This document shows positions 36,880 through 47,342 of a stretch of 64,000 nucleotides of DNA, in pieces; the first letter of the stretch is position 1, and the number at the start of each line of letters is the position of its first letter. The notes beneath the pieces are model-generated. The model made no database searches. It had not been told where the DNA came from and saw only the letters and a program-made list of their open reading frames with translations. The translations under genes were made by a program, and so were the position numbers. Origin of the DNA: Sycobia sp. Sy_11 (lineage: Eukaryota > Arthropoda > Insecta > Hymenoptera > Epichrysomallidae); NCBI GenBank assembly GCA_018907035.1, contig JACCIC010000027.1, positions 2,343,501-2,407,500 on the forward strand. The letters are read 5' to 3'.

Positions 36880-37310
36880 AAAAAAATATATCATTAATAT
36901 TTACAGCAAGAGATGCACCTCTCTCAAATGAAGTGAATAAACGGTTAAAACAAACACTAGTAAGCAGAATTATATGTAAAATTAACTCTTAGAGTACCGG
37001 TATACATACGTATATATGCCTCAGAAAATTAACCATTGTAAAACCTATTTTGTACCGAATAATAATTAAGAATGCTGGATAGGCGTTTATAATAATTAAT
37101 AATAAATAATTGGAGACCTATGATCACTTTGTCATACAAACAATACGCATTGAAAATATCTAAAATTCCGGTACTCTAAGGGTTAATGGAAGGGAAAATA
37201 AATTAGTATGGACGTCTGTAGCATACGAGTTTATGAAAAATATAAACAAACAGTAGACAGAATGACAAAGTTTACATCAAATAATCTAATATAAGAAAAA
37301 AAAATTCACT
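36880..37310 (+). pseudogene. pol: Gypsy (Mag-like) integrase fragment, split by a MITE
   Basis: Before the MITE the plus strand reads ARDAPLSNEVNKRLKQTLVS then RIICKIN; after it, LVWTSVAYEFMKNINKQ. The first block corresponds to the region around the catalytic Glu of a Gypsy integrase (NGxNERxNQTLxxxIR), with Glu-to-Lys or shifted residues (EVNKRLKQT). Removing the insert and one TTAA puts both blocks in the same frame. It is probably from the same family as the RNase H fragment at 33190. Confidence 0.72.
36986..37182. mobile_element. piggyBac-type MITE, 197 bp, TTAA target duplication
   Basis: Ends are CTCTTAGAGTACCGG (left) and, complemented, CCCTTAGAGTACCGG (right): 14 of 15 identical. 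TTAA stands on both sides (36982-36985 and 37183-37186). CCCTT-type ends and TTAA duplication are those of piggyBac-related elements. It has no coding capacity. It interrupts the Gypsy integrase fragment. Confidence 0.85.
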
Positions 37311-37437
37311 CATACGAGACGAACTAAGGTATCTAAAAATACTAAGAATTTCAATAAAGATAGGAAAATAGCAAAAAATATCATGAGTACAAAAAAAAAC
37401 AAAAATAAAAGAAAGGAAAAAAAATCACATATTCCAA

Positions 37438-37441
<4 letters not shown>

Positions 37442-37502
<61 letters not shown>
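37442..37502. repeat. (TA)n microsatellite
   Basis: About 30 TA units within AT-rich sequence following the Gypsy fragment. Confidence 0.95.
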
Positions 37503-37506
<4 letters not shown>

Positions 37507-37710
37507 ATAATCTTAATAGAAAAACATTATATGAATTAAGAATTAGAATTTACCGAATTCTAAACAAAATATTTAATTTCCTTAGCTAAATAACTGTGTC
37601 CCACTGTTTATTCCTTAAATACTGAACGAGTTGTTAGAAAAGCAATTAATAGTATAAAAATACTTATATCAAAGTGTACTGTCTGCAAGCAACAGTAGAG
37701 ATTTAATAAA

Positions 37711-37717
<7 letters not shown>

Positions 37718-37748
<31 letters not shown>

Positions 37749-37803
37749 TGTGTGTGTGTGTTTGGGTATATCGTCTATCAGGGCATCAGATAATATATTT
37801 CTA

Positions 37804-37870
<67 letters not shown>

Positions 37871-38066
37871 CGTTATTTAACGTCGCTTTCTTTATGCTTC
37901 TAAATACCGGTGCTAATCAGCGACGGAGGTCTACGATGTGTTTGTAAACAAAGCACATGTAAATTATTACAGCGGTGCTTGTGTCAATCGTCCGAAACCG
38001 GGATTTCAACTCGGATTACTAAGTTACTAGTCCTTCGCTCTAGCGATCGAGCTATCGTAGGCCCCG
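37718..38066 (-). repeat. tRNA-derived SINE, minus strand
   Basis: Minus strand from 38064: GGGGCCTACGATAGCTCGAT with TAGCTCGATCGCTAGAGC as A box (D arm), and GAGTTGAAATCCCGG (about 38014-38000) as B box (T arm). The T stem is nearly paired, but no 3' acceptor strand follows, so this is a SINE head and not a tRNA gene. The body continues about 120 bases (GCGACGTTAAATAACG near 37885-37870) and ends in simple repeats: (TA)n at about 37836-37868, then (AAAT)n at 37805-37835. RNA polymerase III would be the expected transcriber. GA and GT microsatellites at about 37719-37760 lie just beyond. Confidence 0.65.
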
Positions 38067-38069
38067 ATA

Positions 38070-38700
38070 AATATATATGGAGCGGTACATATTAACATAA
38101 ATATATATAAAACTTTCAGAACATAAAATCACTTATGTTAATCACGTGGAAACTGGACGCGAGATAGTTACGCTATTTAAATGTTACTTTAGCATGCACC
38201 GAAATCTCTGTTGTTAAAGCTCTATATTTGATCTTAATAATAGTTCCGTGAACATAGGTGCACTCCCTATGTAAGTCACCCTAAGTATAACCACGGAAAC
38301 TGTACAGCTTATTTCACGATCGACCGAACACCCTATTTTAGTCACCCTTCATCTTCTCCCTCTTGAAACTGACATCGTTACAAAACTTAGATACATGGTA
38401 GTGCAGTCCTAAAGCGACGAACTCAAGTGAAGTGCATAATGTGCTTAGAAGAAAGAAAAATATATGAGATTAAGAGAAGTCAGATGTTGACTTAACGGTG
38501 ATCAGACCATTAATGTTGATCCGAATGATAAAAGAAGCTACAAGGTGCAAAGCTACTTTTTAGAAAATTATTAAAGAATCTATTTAATGTTTATCTTCAA
38601 AATTTCGGTCATTACTTGAGTTATTAAATAAAAGAGTTAGTTTGACAACTGATAATTATAGTCCGATAGTTATATCAGAATATACTCAGATGATCGATAA
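38070..38700. other. 630-bp stretch without recognised gene
   Basis: Unremarkable base composition and no long frames. Nothing could be assigned. Confidence 0.45.
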
Positions 38701-39146
38701 ATTTATTTTCAAGCTAGATAGATATATAAAAATTAAAAATTGTACTTATGTTGACTTTTGTAAATTAAATTAATATATATATTTATCGGTCTAACAGTCT
38801 TTAAACAATAATATATTATACTAATATAATACTTTCATTGTACTTATGTAGACTATGTTTTGATAAATTAATAAATATTTCTATTGGTTTTACAGTCCAA
38901 TTAAATAAATTAAACTTAATACATAATAATATCAATATATATTTATATCAATACTAATACATATAAAGATATAATTAATTGAAAATTATGATGACAGTCA
39001 GAATGTCCTTGTTTAAAATCACCCCCGTAAACTAATCTGAAATAAAAATATATTAGCTGAAAAAAAAAACTTTATTAGTAAAGTGTAATCTGACTGTCCC
39101 CACCACCTTTACCCAATTGAAGATCAGATGAGGTGGTCCAAACTTC
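38700..39146 (-). mobile_element. Penelope-like tail fragments, minus strand
   Basis: Two successive copies of the shared tail occur: near 38740-38800 (TTGTACTTATGTTGACTTTT then CGGTCTAACAGTC) and near 38835-38905 (TTGTACTTATGTAGACTATG then TTGGTTTTACAGTCC). They are followed by GATGACAGTCAGAATGTCC (38989) and ACCCAATTGAAGATCAGATG (39110). No coding part is included. Confidence 0.65.
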
Positions 39147-39560
39147 CACCAGAGATAATAAGGAAAGATTGCCGGTGCCATATGCGAAAGACTCGACGAT
39201 TTTCAAGCACCGGGACTGTGCGCCCTCAATAGGCCCAACTGCTACACTAACGCGCCAATACAACGTCACAGCTACGTCAGCATAAGTTTGTGTGCACATT
39301 TGCTTACGTCACGAGCTGTGACGTAGGTAACAAATATATATAGATATAGATGTACGCTTCTGTTCAATGCGACGTTGCCGTTTTCCTTTAAACCATACAG
39401 AGGCTAAGCCAAATAATTTTTAATATGCGCACGAGCATCAGAAAGAAATTCAGACCCAAACTCCAATGCCAGCTTCATAATGCAGACGAATTTTCCATTC
39501 TGCAAAAAATCAAGACTTTCCTTTCTGCAATTGTAGAAATTTCAAATTGAGTCTTATGAT
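39147..39560 (+). repeat. 410-bp direct repeat, left copy
   Basis: The segment from GATAATAAGGAAAGATTGCC to AAATTTCAAATTGAGTCTTA recurs at 43404-43813 in the same orientation with roughly 85-90% identity by eye. It contains several CACGTC/ACGTCAC-type palindromic pieces and a TATATATAG box at about 39335 with TGCGACGTTG about 30 bases later, which could be a promoter. It could be an LTR or a terminal repeat of an unknown element. Confidence 0.75.
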
Positions 39561-40186
39561 TGTGTGCTAAAATGGATATTCCATACTTAGTTTCAAAAAT
39601 TGCTATTTAATATTTTATGCTTATATAATATCGTAGGAACAGAAAGAAAAAATTCATTAATTGTTAAAAATATTAAAAATATAAATAATAATCTAAACCA
39701 AAAATTTAACTTTTTAATTTTTAACAGTTATACATTTTCTAAATTATAACTAGAAGATATACGATTTACATTCTACAACGTTTTACAATAGGATATTCGA
39801 AGTTTTGTTTTTCTACAATATGCATTATCAATAAAAAATGTAACAGTATTTTAAATAATTATACGTAATGACATGAGCTTAAACATATTTTAAAAAAATA
39901 CGAGTATGACGTAGATTTTAATGTCATCGTAGTTGATCAATCCATATCTGTGATGTACATACTAAATATAATTCATAAATCCCATACATTAGTCCATACA
40001 TTATTTCCTTCACATTCAAACAGCGTACTTTTTATTTATATTTATTATAATCTACTCTGTATTGTTAGTTATTGATATTTTAAACAATTCATATAATTTC
40101 GATTTAACACAAAGATTGGTCTAAGGAATAGAGTCGTTTTATGCATAAACTAATAATGAAATGATTCCGTTTGTTTGTTTATAACA
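39561..40186. other. AT-rich stretch without recognised gene
   Basis: Lies between the left direct repeat and the left inverted arm. No features beyond AT richness. Confidence 0.5.
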
Positions 40187-40848
40187 TTACAGTGATTGTG
40201 GACGTAACCTCACTTATGATAAAATTATCTATTGAAGAAATTGTTAAAATAGATTATCTGAATTACTTATGAATATTATAGAGTAATTGTAATAATTTAT
40301 TCAATTTTGAAAATTATAGTATAAAATTTGAAAGACTATATAATAAATCGTTTATAAGATTAAATATATATTATTTAATATATGTAATTGAATACAGAGC
40401 TGTCTCGAGAAGCTTGTCAAATTTGTATAAAAAACTGATAATAATTCTAAATAGATAGATTACTTATATATTTTGAGTCGCTTGATTTTAAATATTATAG
40501 AAATTGATAACAATAAAGTTTTTGGAAATAATTGAAAAAAAAATTATAGATGAGAACAAAATATAAAACTTATTTGCCATGAAATTTTTCTCTAAAAGAA
40601 AAAAAACTGAATACAAAGAGATCGTTTAAAAAAGAAAGTGTAGAAAAATAATTGGCGAACAAAAATTTGTGCGATAAATTGATAAAAATCAAACCAGATT
40701 AACAAAAAACATAAGAAAAAAATCCCAGAAAACATTAGTTAAAAAATTTTAAAAAAATGTTGAAATAAAACCGATTTCAAAAAATCGATTGAAATAACAT
40801 TAGTTTTCAAAAATGTAAAAGGAACAAAATATCGATAGTCTACTGCCG
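40187..40848 (+). repeat. inverted arm of about 640 bp, left
   Basis: From ACATTACAGTGATTGTGGAC to ATCGATAGTCTACTG this sequence is the reverse complement of 42772-43400, with small differences. The two arms enclose the Penelope-like element at 41160-42300. Confidence 0.85.
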
Positions 40849-41475
40849 TATAATAAACTACTTATTATCTCTAACTAAACTAAGAGTCTAAAAACTCGTA
40901 TACATGCTGTTATTTGTGAGGATACATATATAATGTACTTAGCTATTGGTTTTAATGGTCCATTGTTGTCAGCTGTAATTTCGTTATATAATTGATTTTT
41001 TATTAAGGTATTTCGGAATATTTCCGAAAAATATGTTTTATGAATATTGTTCTTATATACGAACATTTGTTTTTGTTTTTCTACGAAAAGGTTTACATAT
41101 ATAAATATTTTTAGTTTACTGATTAAAATCTACTAATGTATTATTATTAGTTAAAATAATAGTAATAAACGGCATTAATTAATAAAATAAAACTTATGTT
41201 TTATATTAATTAATAAATATTTTTTCATTGGTCTTACAGTCCAATCAAATCAATCGAAAACAATACGTAACAACATCAATACACATCTACATTAACATTA
41301 ATACACCAATACATAAAAATAATAAAAACAAAAATTAAAATTAAAAATTAAATTAAAAATTATAATGACAGTCAGACTGTCGTTATTTAAAATCACCCCA
41401 GTAGAAGAATCTGAAAATAAAATATTAGCTGAAAAAATTTTTGTTAGTAAAGTGCAGTACCTAATTGAAGATCCA

Positions 41476-41516
41476 GTCCAATGTTTCAAGCTCGCTACAG
41501 CTGCTCATCTGGGACT
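41476..41516 (-). ncRNA. degenerate hammerhead-like motif in PLE tail
   Basis: Minus strand: AGTCCCAGATGAGCAGCTG, loop, CTTGAAACATTGGAC. CAGATGA replaces the CUGANGA core by one base, TGAAAC is close to CGAAAC, and the ends GTCC/GGAC can pair. It is the third element of the tail after the GIY-YIG gene and matches the blocks at 14998 and 53505. Confidence 0.55.
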
Positions 41517-41617
41517 AAACTAAACCTTATATTCTAATCTATATATACCCCATTCCCACTACCAAATTTAGTACATTAAACCTAAATTCCCCCTCTACAC
41601 AAATTGTTCAAAACCAA

Positions 41618-42095
41618 TCAATTTAATAAGGAATGGTAAACATTGTCCAATTTACTAGACTCCAACATTAAATTCACATTATTCCGATTCCTGGAGAAGT
41701 GAATAATTTCAAAACTCTCCCTTTTATACTTATTAGTAATACCATGTTCCAAAATATCCACATTCACAAAATCAAAAGAATGTAAAAACTTTAAATAATG
41801 CTCTTTTAAACCGGAAGTAATATGTAAGCTACGCAAACTATATTTATGTTCATAAATTCTCTTTTTTAAATATCTACCTGTTTGTCCAATATAGTATTTA
41901 TTACAGTCCGTACAATTAATTTTGTAAACAACTCCTGATTTTAAACATAAATCATCCCTATCTTTGCAATTATTAAACAACTTACTCAAATTATTGCTAT
42001 TTTTAAAGAAAATTTGAATGTTATATTTCCGAAAATTTCTTTTAATTGTTTCAGATAAACCTCTAACATACGGTAAAATTTTGCCTCTGTTAATA
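41618..42095 (-). pseudogene. Penelope-like GIY-YIG endonuclease domain, longest copy
   Basis: The continuous frame 41989-41618 encodes 123 residues, and the minus strand is readable upstream to about 42095 (GKILPYVRGLSETIKRNFRK), the linker that follows the RT in this family. The endonuclease signature is SGVVYKINCTDCNKYYIGQT followed by KKRIYEHKYSL: GIY (as GVVY), YIG, and the downstream Arg and Glu/His. This domain makes the target nick for retrotransposition. The frame ends SKLDNVYHSLLN with TAA, the natural C-terminus in the other copies. A frame change near 41990 separates it from the linker. The RT domain is not in the window. Confidence 0.88.
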
Positions 42096-42300
42096 TAATT
42101 TTAATTTAATTTTTAATATAATTTTTAATTTAATTATTTTTGTTTTTATTATTTTTATGTATTGGTGTATTAATGTTAATGTAGATGTATATTGATGTTG
42201 TTACGTATTGTTTTCGATTGATTTGATTGGACTGTAAGACCTTTGAAAAAATATTTATTAATTTGTATATAAGCAGTCGACAAAAGTACAATTAAATCAT

Positions 42301-42771
42301 GTTGTATATAAAATTGTTTAATTGATAGATCTTCTAAAAACAACATTTTTTATGTACAACTGATTCCGTTAACTATTTTAGAAGCTACGATACTTAGAAA
42401 CAACGTTTGGAAATTTCTTTGGATCTGCAAGTATCGCCGGACCACTTTGGGGTACAAAAATCTGACGAAAGGAGTTTTTATTACATTTGACATGAGGGTA
42501 CAGTCTTATTACAAATACTGTTCGGGCATTTTCGATCATGTGATCCGACTAAGCCCTTTTTAGTCAATTCTATAAATCAAAAAGTCATGAACGCGTGAAA
42601 AGAAGTTCATTAATATAGTTAAATTGGGATGTTTAGCACTGACTCCGAAAAATCAGACTGATTCTTCAGGTTAGTTGTCTTGGATATTGTCACTAAGACC
42701 ATTTGAGTGTGATAATATCAATGGTATATTATTTCTCGAAAAATTATTTTTCCCTTTGTAGCACCACAGTA
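42301..42771. other. 470-bp stretch without recognised gene
   Basis: Less AT-rich than its neighbours, short frames only. Lies between the PLE and the right inverted arm, with no counterpart on the left side. Confidence 0.45.
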
Positions 42772-43400
42772 ATAGTCTATCGATATTTCGTACTTTTCTT
42801 TTTTACCTTTTTTTGAACTAATTTTATTTTTTTATTTTTTTGAACTAATTTTTTCTGAATTTTGTCTTATGTGTTTTGTTAATCTGGTTTGATTTTTATC
42901 AATTTATCGCACAAATTTTTGTTCACCAATTATTTTTCTACACTTTCTTTTTTAAACGATTTCTTTGTATTCGGTTTTTTTTCTTTTAGAGAAAAATTTC
43001 ATGGAAAATAAGTATTATATTTTGTTCTCATCTATAATTTTTTATTCAATTATTTCCAAAAACTTTATTGTTATCAATTTCTATAATATTTATAATCAAG
43101 CGACTCAAAATATATAAGTAATCTATCTATCTAGAATTATTATCAGTTTTTTATACAAATTTGACAAGCTTCTCGAGACAGCTCTGTATTCAATTACATA
43201 TATTAAATAATATATATTTAATCTTGTAAACGATTTATTATATAGTCTTTCAAATTTTATACTATAATTTTCAGAATTGAATAAATTATTGCAATTACTC
43301 TATAATATACATAAGTAATTCAGATAATCTATTTTTAACAATTTCTTCAATAGATAATTTTATCATAAGTGAGGTTACGTCCACAATGACTGTAATATTA
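42772..43400 (-). repeat. inverted arm of about 640 bp, right
   Basis: Reverse complement of 40187-40848. It ends at GTCCACAATGACTGTAAT, four bases before the right direct repeat starts. Confidence 0.85.
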
Positions 43401-43403
43401 TAA

Positions 43404-43813
43404 TCAGTGATAATAAGGAGAGATTGCCGATGACATATATGAAAGGCTCGACGATTTTCGAGCGCCGAGAGCGTGCGCCCTCAACAGGCTCAACTGCTAC
43501 ACTAACGCGCCAACGCGACATCACAGCTACGTCAACATAAATTAATGTGCGCATTTGCCTACGTCACGAGCCGTAACGTAGGCAATAAGTATATATAGAT
43601 ATAGTTATACTCTTTTGTCCAATGCGACGTTGTCATTTTCGTTTATATCATTACAGAGGCTAAACCAAAACATCTAATATGCACACGAGTATCAAAAAGT
43701 AATTCAGACCCAACTCCGATGCCAGCTTTATCATGCAGACGAATTTTTGATTCTGCAGAAAATCAAGACCTTCCTTTCTTCCATTGTAGAAATTTCAAAT
43801 TGAGTCTTATGAA
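43404..43813 (+). repeat. 410-bp direct repeat, right copy
   Basis: Second copy of 39147-39560. It abuts the truncated Polinton ATPase, so the boundary near 43813 is where the Polinton was cut. A TATATATAG box is at about 43592. Confidence 0.75.
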
Positions 43814-43821
43814 GGGGTTTA

Positions 43822-44312
43822 ATTCAAAATCGTTAAATCAACCAAAGTATTAATTTCTCAAAAGAGTGATAGAACCAATCGAAGGCATCTCATATTTCCC
43901 ATTTAGTGAACATGAATCTGTAATATCACCAGATGAAGCATTGCCCAATTCAATTATGATTTTTGACGATGTAGCTTGTGAGAAGCAAGATAACGTCAGA
44001 GCATTCTTCTGTATGGGGAGACATAAAAGTGTAGACTACTTCTACCTATGCCAGTCGTATACTCATATACCAAAACATCTTATTAGAGATAATATTAATA
44101 TGTTGGTAATTTATCGTCAAGATAATGTGAATTTAAAACATATTTATGATGATCATGTCAATACTGATCTGTCTTTCAACGAGATTCGAAATCTTTATTG
44201 TGAATGCTGGAAAAATGATAAATATGGATTTGCTGTTATTGATAAAGATAGAACGATGGATGCTGGCAGATACAGAAAAGGTTTTGACTGTTTTGCAATA
44301 AAAAGAAATTAA
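43822..44312 (+). pseudogene. Polinton packaging ATPase, C-terminal part (A32/FtsK-like)
   Basis: This ATPase would drive element DNA into capsids in a virus-like cycle. The frame is readable from SLNQPKY at about 43834, passes a TAA near 43851 and then runs open from 43866 to 44312. It shows SIMIFDDVACEKQDNVRAFF, where hydrophobic residues followed by DD form the Walker B motif, then MGRHKSVDYFYLCQSYTHIP (the sensor Gln-Ser segment) and IRDNINMLVIYRQD. The Walker A P-loop and the first roughly 150 residues are absent because the copy is truncated at the junction with the 410-bp repeat. The C-terminus (GRYRKGFDCFAIKRN) looks natural. FtsK/HerA-type family membership is by motif recognition. 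Confidence 0.82.
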
Positions 44313-44359
44313 AAAAATCTTAATTAAAAAAATCTTAATCTTAATGGCAACACGACACC

Positions 44360-45290
44360 ATGTCGGATTTTGAGAAAGAAAAGAGCATCCTTAGCGAGCT
44401 GTTGCAAGCTCGTAAAGCTATTAAAAGAAAATCTGCACTATTGAAACAGGAGAGAGAGAATCTCAAAAAAATTGTAGGAGATACATTGAAACCTGTCATT
44501 ACACCACTTGAAAAACTTGTCGAATCAAACAGTTTACAGTCTTCTAATCTCATTTCGAATGGTCAGAGCATTATAAAACAAACTAGTTCCCGAAAAAGTT
44601 GAGTTTTATGATAGATAATAATATTCGCTAAGTTTCCTTGAAAGATTATGATTCCGATGATGATTTTGCCTCGTTCGATAACTCAATAATGAATTCGACA
44701 TTCAAATCTATGTATGAAGACGATGTTAAAACTCATATTTTAGATCAAAGCCGAAGTAAATTTGATAACATTTATGGAGTAAAAAATATTGGAGGAACAT
44801 ACATGCTTGGCGATTCTGAAATTAAATTTGCTGATAATAAAATAAAAGTAAAAGATTTAACTTATCCTAAAAGTAATGGATTAATGGAGCTACTTATTAA
44901 AAAAGAACCAGACGACACATTAATAAGTGCATCAGATCGTGAAAATTATCGCAGTATTCTAGAAGCAACAAGTGCTCACCGGAAAAAACATAGTAAAGAT
45001 GAATCTATACGCTCATCGAAGAGTAGAAAATATTTCAACATCATTGCACCAATGTTTCGCACCAGTGCTAGTCTTACAAAAAAGAGAGGGAGGAGGAGGT
45101 CACTTACCTAAATATAAAATAGCAAAGAAAGATTCTTGAATAGAGTTAGTGTACTCGGATGATCCAAATGAGCTTATTGAGAGACTAAGATTACTAATTG
45201 CCGAACAATCAGCTGGAAATAACAATCATATCAATGAAATCCATTCAATTATTGAGGAACTGCGTGAAATAGGATATATATATATATTAA
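44360..45290 (+). pseudogene. Polinton-borne conserved protein of unknown function
   Basis: Three consecutive frames (44360-44602, 44638-45111, 45149-about 45290) appear to be pieces of one gene. The start is basic and helical (MSDFEKEKSILSELLQARKA). The middle holds KFDNIYGVKNIGGTYMLGDS and LMELLIKKEPDDTLI followed by ILEATSAHRKKHSKD. The end holds SDDPNELIERLRLLIAEQSA. I recognise this combination as a family found next to Polinton/Maverick genes in insect genomes, with no known function. Breaks are stops at about 44600 and 44627 and a frameshift near 45095. It follows the ATPase by 48 bases. Confidence 0.7.
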
Positions 45291-45323
45291 TACACATTCG
45301 TTTATTCGTCAATCAGTATCATC

Positions 45324-45865
45324 ATGAGTCTCGACTTGTTTACAAGAAATTTGAGAGACTGGAAGGGGAGTCGAGATCCTCCAGGCGTTGGATACAATTT
45401 TACAACAGATGTCAATTTTGATATAGAAAATAAACGACTTTGTAATGTTGGTGAAGCTATTGAAACTACTGATGCAGTTTGTGTAGAAACGTTATATTTA
45501 ATCTTGGAGAAGAAACTAAATACTGTATTTTCAAAAATTAATGAAATTCTAAAAGAAAACGAGAAACATCAGGAACAAAAGGGTATGATAACTAAAGGGA
45601 AATTCAAAGATCTTTATCAATATCAATTGAAATTGGAAGAAGAATAAATAATTTGGATAAAAATCTTATGAAAACCAATCAGGATAAATCAGAACTGGAA
45701 TCGAAATTGAAAAATCTTAGTGACTCAGATACTCGTTTAAAAGATACTATGACACAATCGGTTTTGAATTTGAATGATATTATAATAGATATTAATAGGA
45801 AAACAAATGCATCGATAAAATCAGCAAAGGCAAAGTCAGCAGGAAGTAAAACAAAAAGTGGTTGA
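45324..45865 (+). pseudogene. coiled-coil protein of the Polinton
   Basis: Frame 45324-45647 starts MSLDLFTRNLRDWKGSRDPP and continues after TAA at 45645-45647 into 45653-45865 in another frame. Residues from about 55 onward are Lys/Glu/Leu-rich with heptad spacing (KLNTVFSKINEILKENEKHQ; later SELESKLKNLSDSDTRLKDT), which predicts a coiled coil. The end is Lys/Ser/Ala-rich. I do not recognise a family. The position, just before the integrase and overlapping its start, suggests a structural or accessory role. One stop or small frameshift near 45647 separates the halves. Confidence 0.6.
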
Positions 45866-46763
45866 AGAGCTACACAAACCTGCCCGTCGCAGATATAAGC
45901 GAAGAAAATATAATATACGTGGTATAGATGAAACTTGGCAAGCAGATCTTGTGGAAATGATACCCTACTCTAAGGAGAATAAAGGGTTTCGTTACTTACT
46001 CACTGTTATAGATTTATTTTCGAAGTATCATTGGGCTAAACCAGTAAATTCAAAGAATGGTAAAGATGTTACTCTTGCTATGAATACGATATTGAAACAT
46101 GGAAGAGTACTTGCAAATCTACAAACAGATCAAGGAAAAGAATTTTACAATTCACACTTCCAAAATCTCATGAAAAAGTATAAGATAAATCTATACTCTT
46201 CACACAGTAATCTTCATGCAAGTATTTGTGAACGATTAAAAAATAGAACCTTAAAAAATGCAATGTGGATACAATTCAGCAAACAAGGAAACTACAAATG
46301 GATATGTATCCTACCAGATTTACTGAAAGCTTACAATTCAAGAAAACATCGAACAATAGGAATTGAGCCTGAAAATGTAAACCAAGAAAACGAAAGGGAG
46401 GTGAAGAAGCATTTTTCAATTGAGATGATAGCAAAGAACAAGCCGAAATACAATGTCGAAGATAATGTACGAAAAAGTAAAATAAAACATATTTTTGAAA
46501 AAGACTATACACCTAATTGGTCTACTGAAATTTTTACAATATCAAGAATTGTAAAAACTGATTCAATAACTTATCACGTTAAAGATTATTAAGATAAGTC
46601 TGTATCTGGGGGTTTTTATGAAACTGAAATTCAAAAGACTAAGTATCCCGAAATTTATCTGGTAGAAAAAGTGCTAAAACGGAGTGGTAACCGCGTATAT
46701 GTTAATTGGTTAGGATTCAATAGTGAGCATAATAATTGGATAAATAAAAAAGAAATTAATTGA
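45858..46763 (+). pseudogene. Polinton integrase with chromodomain
   Basis: A retroviral-type DDE integrase that inserts the element. It reads KPARRRYKRRKYNIRGIDE then TWQADLVEMIPYSKENKGFR (first catalytic Asp), LQTDQGKEFY near 46120 (second Asp), and ASICERLKNRTLKNAMW near 46218 (Glu). KYNVEDNVRKSK opens the C-terminal barrel. A single TAA at 46590-46592 interrupts the frame. Beyond it the same frame continues to 46763 with YLVEKVLKRSGNRVYVNWLG then HNNWI, a chromodomain that would target integration to marked chromatin. Relative to relatives the Glu region seems to have an extra residue. Otherwise the gene is whole, so this is a recent loss. Confidence 0.88.
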
Positions 46764-46929
46764 ATACAAGATATAATATAAGTAACATACATGGATAGGT
46801 ATAAGGACATTAATTTCAAAGTAAATAAGAAAGACATTGTATTATGATTATAATATTTATTTATGTAATTAAGATATACATGTTTTTTGTTTTTGACAAA
46901 TAAATAATGAAAAGAAATGAAACTATGTG

Positions 46930-47342
46930 TTTTATTATTACTTAAGAAGTAGAAGTATTAAACTTAAAGCAACTATCACCCTGATACTCTATAAATAAGC
47001 AAATCTTATTTGCTTTGTTAGCCATATTAATAAAAAGTTCTTTATATTTAATATGGCTGACGATATCTTTTGCGGTAAGAATATTTGAAAGTTTTCATCT
47101 ATCTCAACAACGACTTTGGTAACATATTTTGTGGAGACTTGTTTAAGCGCAGTCACCAAGTATTGATGATTTTTCTCCAATTTCTCCATTTCTTCATCGG
47201 CAAGAACTCGCTCTCAGAAATTTTATTTAGAGTGGCTAAATCCATTCTAAAGGAAAAAAATATTTTCTTAATTCCACCATAGTAAAAAATTAACTTTTTA
47301 AGAGAAAATTAACTATGAATCTTACCTTATTAGATTAGTCAT
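46930..47342 (-). pseudogene. small conserved Polinton protein, probable intron
   Basis: The minus frame 47189-46989 encodes MEKLEKNHQYLVTALKQVST then KYVTKVVVEIDENFQIFLPQ, a pattern of a short protein (about 100 residues) that I have seen among insect Polinton genes; function unknown. Upstream the reading LATLNKISESE at about 47240-47205 would be its N-terminus, shifted by one base. It is preceded by a probable intron 47325-47247 (GTAAGATTC to TTTCCTTTAG). The first exon, ATGACTAATCTAATAAG at 47342-47326, begins on the stop codon of the polymerase frame (ATGA overlap). Assignment of the first exon is tentative. Confidence 0.5.

Larger units (their letters stand above)
41160..42300 (-). mobile_element. 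Penelope-like element with inverted terminal tails
   Basis: A minus-strand copy truncated to its endonuclease region. The tail to the left (41160-41365, ending GGTCTTACAGTCC at 41231) reappears inverted on the right at 42095-42300 (GGACTGTAAGACC at 42230). Penelope-like elements often end up with tails in inverted or partial tandem order. The RT domain is missing. Confidence 0.8.

Noticed and set aside
37990..38064. A functional tRNA gene on the minus strand
   Set aside because: A and B boxes are present, but the 3' acceptor strand does not pair with GGGGCCT and no normal anticodon arm forms; a SINE head fits better.
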